Source: Bacteroidales bacterium
GTDB lineage: Bacteria > Bacteroidota > Bacteroidia > Bacteroidales > GCA-2748055
Assembly (NCBI GenBank): GCA_023135025.1
Contig: JAGLTY010000091.1
Coordinates: 1 to 7,726 of the forward strand
DNA: 7,726 nucleotides
Direction: 5' to 3'
The notes under the pieces were generated by a model. It saw only the letters and a program-made list of their open reading frames with translations, did no database searches and had not been told where the DNA came from. This document shows positions 7,268-7,726 of this stretch, one piece after another. The position numbers were made by a program, and so were the translations under genes. Position 1 is the first letter of the stretch; every line of letters begins with the position of its first letter.

Positions 7268-7352
7268 TATGGAACAGTTATCGGCCGGACACTATTTTAT
7301 CAGAATTGTGATGGAGGAGAGCTCCAGGGTTGTCATGATTATCAAAAAGTAA
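7115..7352 (+). pseudogene. T9SS type A C-terminal sorting domain, interrupted by a one-base frameshift
   Basis: Residues 1806-1855 show LVAYPNPVVDKVHL and MIMLYDFSGR, the usual first half of a type A sorting domain that directs cargo through the type IX outer-membrane translocon. The frame then hits TGA at 7265. One base over, positions 7263-7352 encode IDMEQLSAGHYFIRI and end VVMIIKK, the expected second half. Removing one A at 7262-7263 (GAGAATTGAT to GAGATTGAT) restores a continuous 1883-residue protein. There is no homopolymer longer than two bases at the site. It could be a real mutation, a programmed event or an assembly error. Confidence 0.85.
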
Positions 7353-7355
7353 ATC

Positions 7356-7360
7356 GGAGA
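7356..7360 (+). promoter_or_regulatory. Ribosome binding site for the TPR protein; supports its GTG start
   Basis: GGAGA lies seven bases before the GTG at 7368. It is the best Shine-Dalgarno match at any start in this window. An in-frame TAG at 7362-7364 rules out a longer N-terminus, so the site and the stop together fix the GTG start. Confidence 0.65.
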
Positions 7361-7367
7361 ATAGAAA

Positions 7368-7726
7368 GTGAAGTATTTGAGGTTTTATCTGCTGTTGCTC
7401 TTCTTGTTTTCGGGAATCATTACCAACGCTCAGGATTCCCGGGTTGACAGCCTGAAGATGCTCCTGAGAAGTATGGATGGGGATACCACAAAGGTCAATA
7501 CACTCAACGCCATTGCTGACGCTATTTACAGGAACGATCCGGACGAAGCCATCAGGTACAGTACCGATGCAAAAACCCTTGCCGAACAGATCAATTTCAG
7601 GAAAGGTTTGGCCCTGGCTTATAAAAATATGGGACTCGGACACTATATGCAGGGAGACTATACAGATGCATTCAAGAGCTGGGAACCATCACTGAAGATC
7701 TATGAGGAGCTGGGCGACGATCAAAT
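7368..7726 (+). CDS. Exported tetratricopeptide-repeat (TPR) protein, partial, C-terminus outside window
   Basis: The first 119 codons are visible and stay open to the right edge. GTG-initiated residues 1-21 form a signal peptide with core FYLLLLFLFSGII and a likely cut after TNAQ. TPR-type helical pairs follow: a VDSLKMLLRSM helix, TTKVNTLNAIADAIY, DPDEAIRYSTDAKTLAEQ, then KGLALAYKNMGLGHYMQGDY and TDAFKSWEPSLKIYEELGD. The last two fit the TPR consensus (G at the turn, A-Y/W-L pattern). In Bacteroidota this kind of exported TPR N-terminus often leads into a membrane-bound histidine kinase, adenylate/guanylate cyclase or LuxR-type regulator. Which applies here cannot be seen. The start lies 15 bases after the stop of the frameshift-repaired sorting domain, so co-transcription with the large protein is likely. 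No terminator hairpin is visible in that gap. Confidence 0.85.
   Translation, partial: MKYLRFYLLLLFLFSGIITNAQDSRVDSLKMLLRSMDGDTTKVNTLNAIADAIYRNDPDEAIRYSTDAKTLAEQINFRKGLALAYKNMGLGHYMQGDYTDAFKSWEPSLKIYEELGDDQ

Overview
The window looks like a chromosomal piece of a Bacteroidota genome, probably an anaerobic or facultative Bacteroidales/Marinilabiliales-type organism; that placement is inferred. The evidence is a very large secreted protein ending in a type IX secretion (T9SS) sorting domain, stacked MBG/YDG domains, an exported TPR protein, weak or absent Shine-Dalgarno sequences at two of the three starts, moderate GC in genes and AT-rich gaps.

Layout. Positions 1-1180 (minus strand) hold the N-terminal 393 codons of a long acyl-CoA dehydratase activase (BadF/BadG/BcrA/BcrD family). 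It contains one complete ASKHA ATPase domain and the start of a second, and runs off the left edge. Positions 1181-1699 are an AT-rich gap between divergent genes with no gene I can support. Positions 1700-7267 (plus strand) encode an 1855-residue exported subtilase-fold protein. Its order is: signal peptide, a Cys-paired N-terminal domain, a prodomain-like region, an S8/S53-like peptidase domain with an inserted beta-sandwich, an IPT/TIG-like domain, MBG domain 1, MBG domain 2 split by a large ALVN-repeat insert, MBG domain 3, a YDG domain, a further MBG-like domain, a second copy of the Cys-paired domain, and a broken T9SS type A sorting domain. Fifteen bases after the repaired end of that reading frame, positions 7368-7726 start an exported TPR protein that runs off the right edge.

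The most unusual item is the ALVN array (about residues 989-1366). The core G-[ITVL]-A-L-V-N-G recurs 21 times exactly, plus three variants, mostly in steps of 6 or 12 residues. The synonymous codons are strongly diverged, so the peptide rather than the DNA has been kept. The array sits inside one MBG domain, between its first and last strands. Other points are a single-base frameshift that removes the last strands of the sorting domain, unusual residues at the Asp and His positions of the peptidase site, and a Cys-bearing domain duplicated at both ends of a protein that has only four cysteines.

Nothing in the sequence ties the cytoplasmic activase to the two plus-strand genes; it is a divergent neighbour. 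The protease-like surface protein and the TPR protein are close enough to be co-transcribed.
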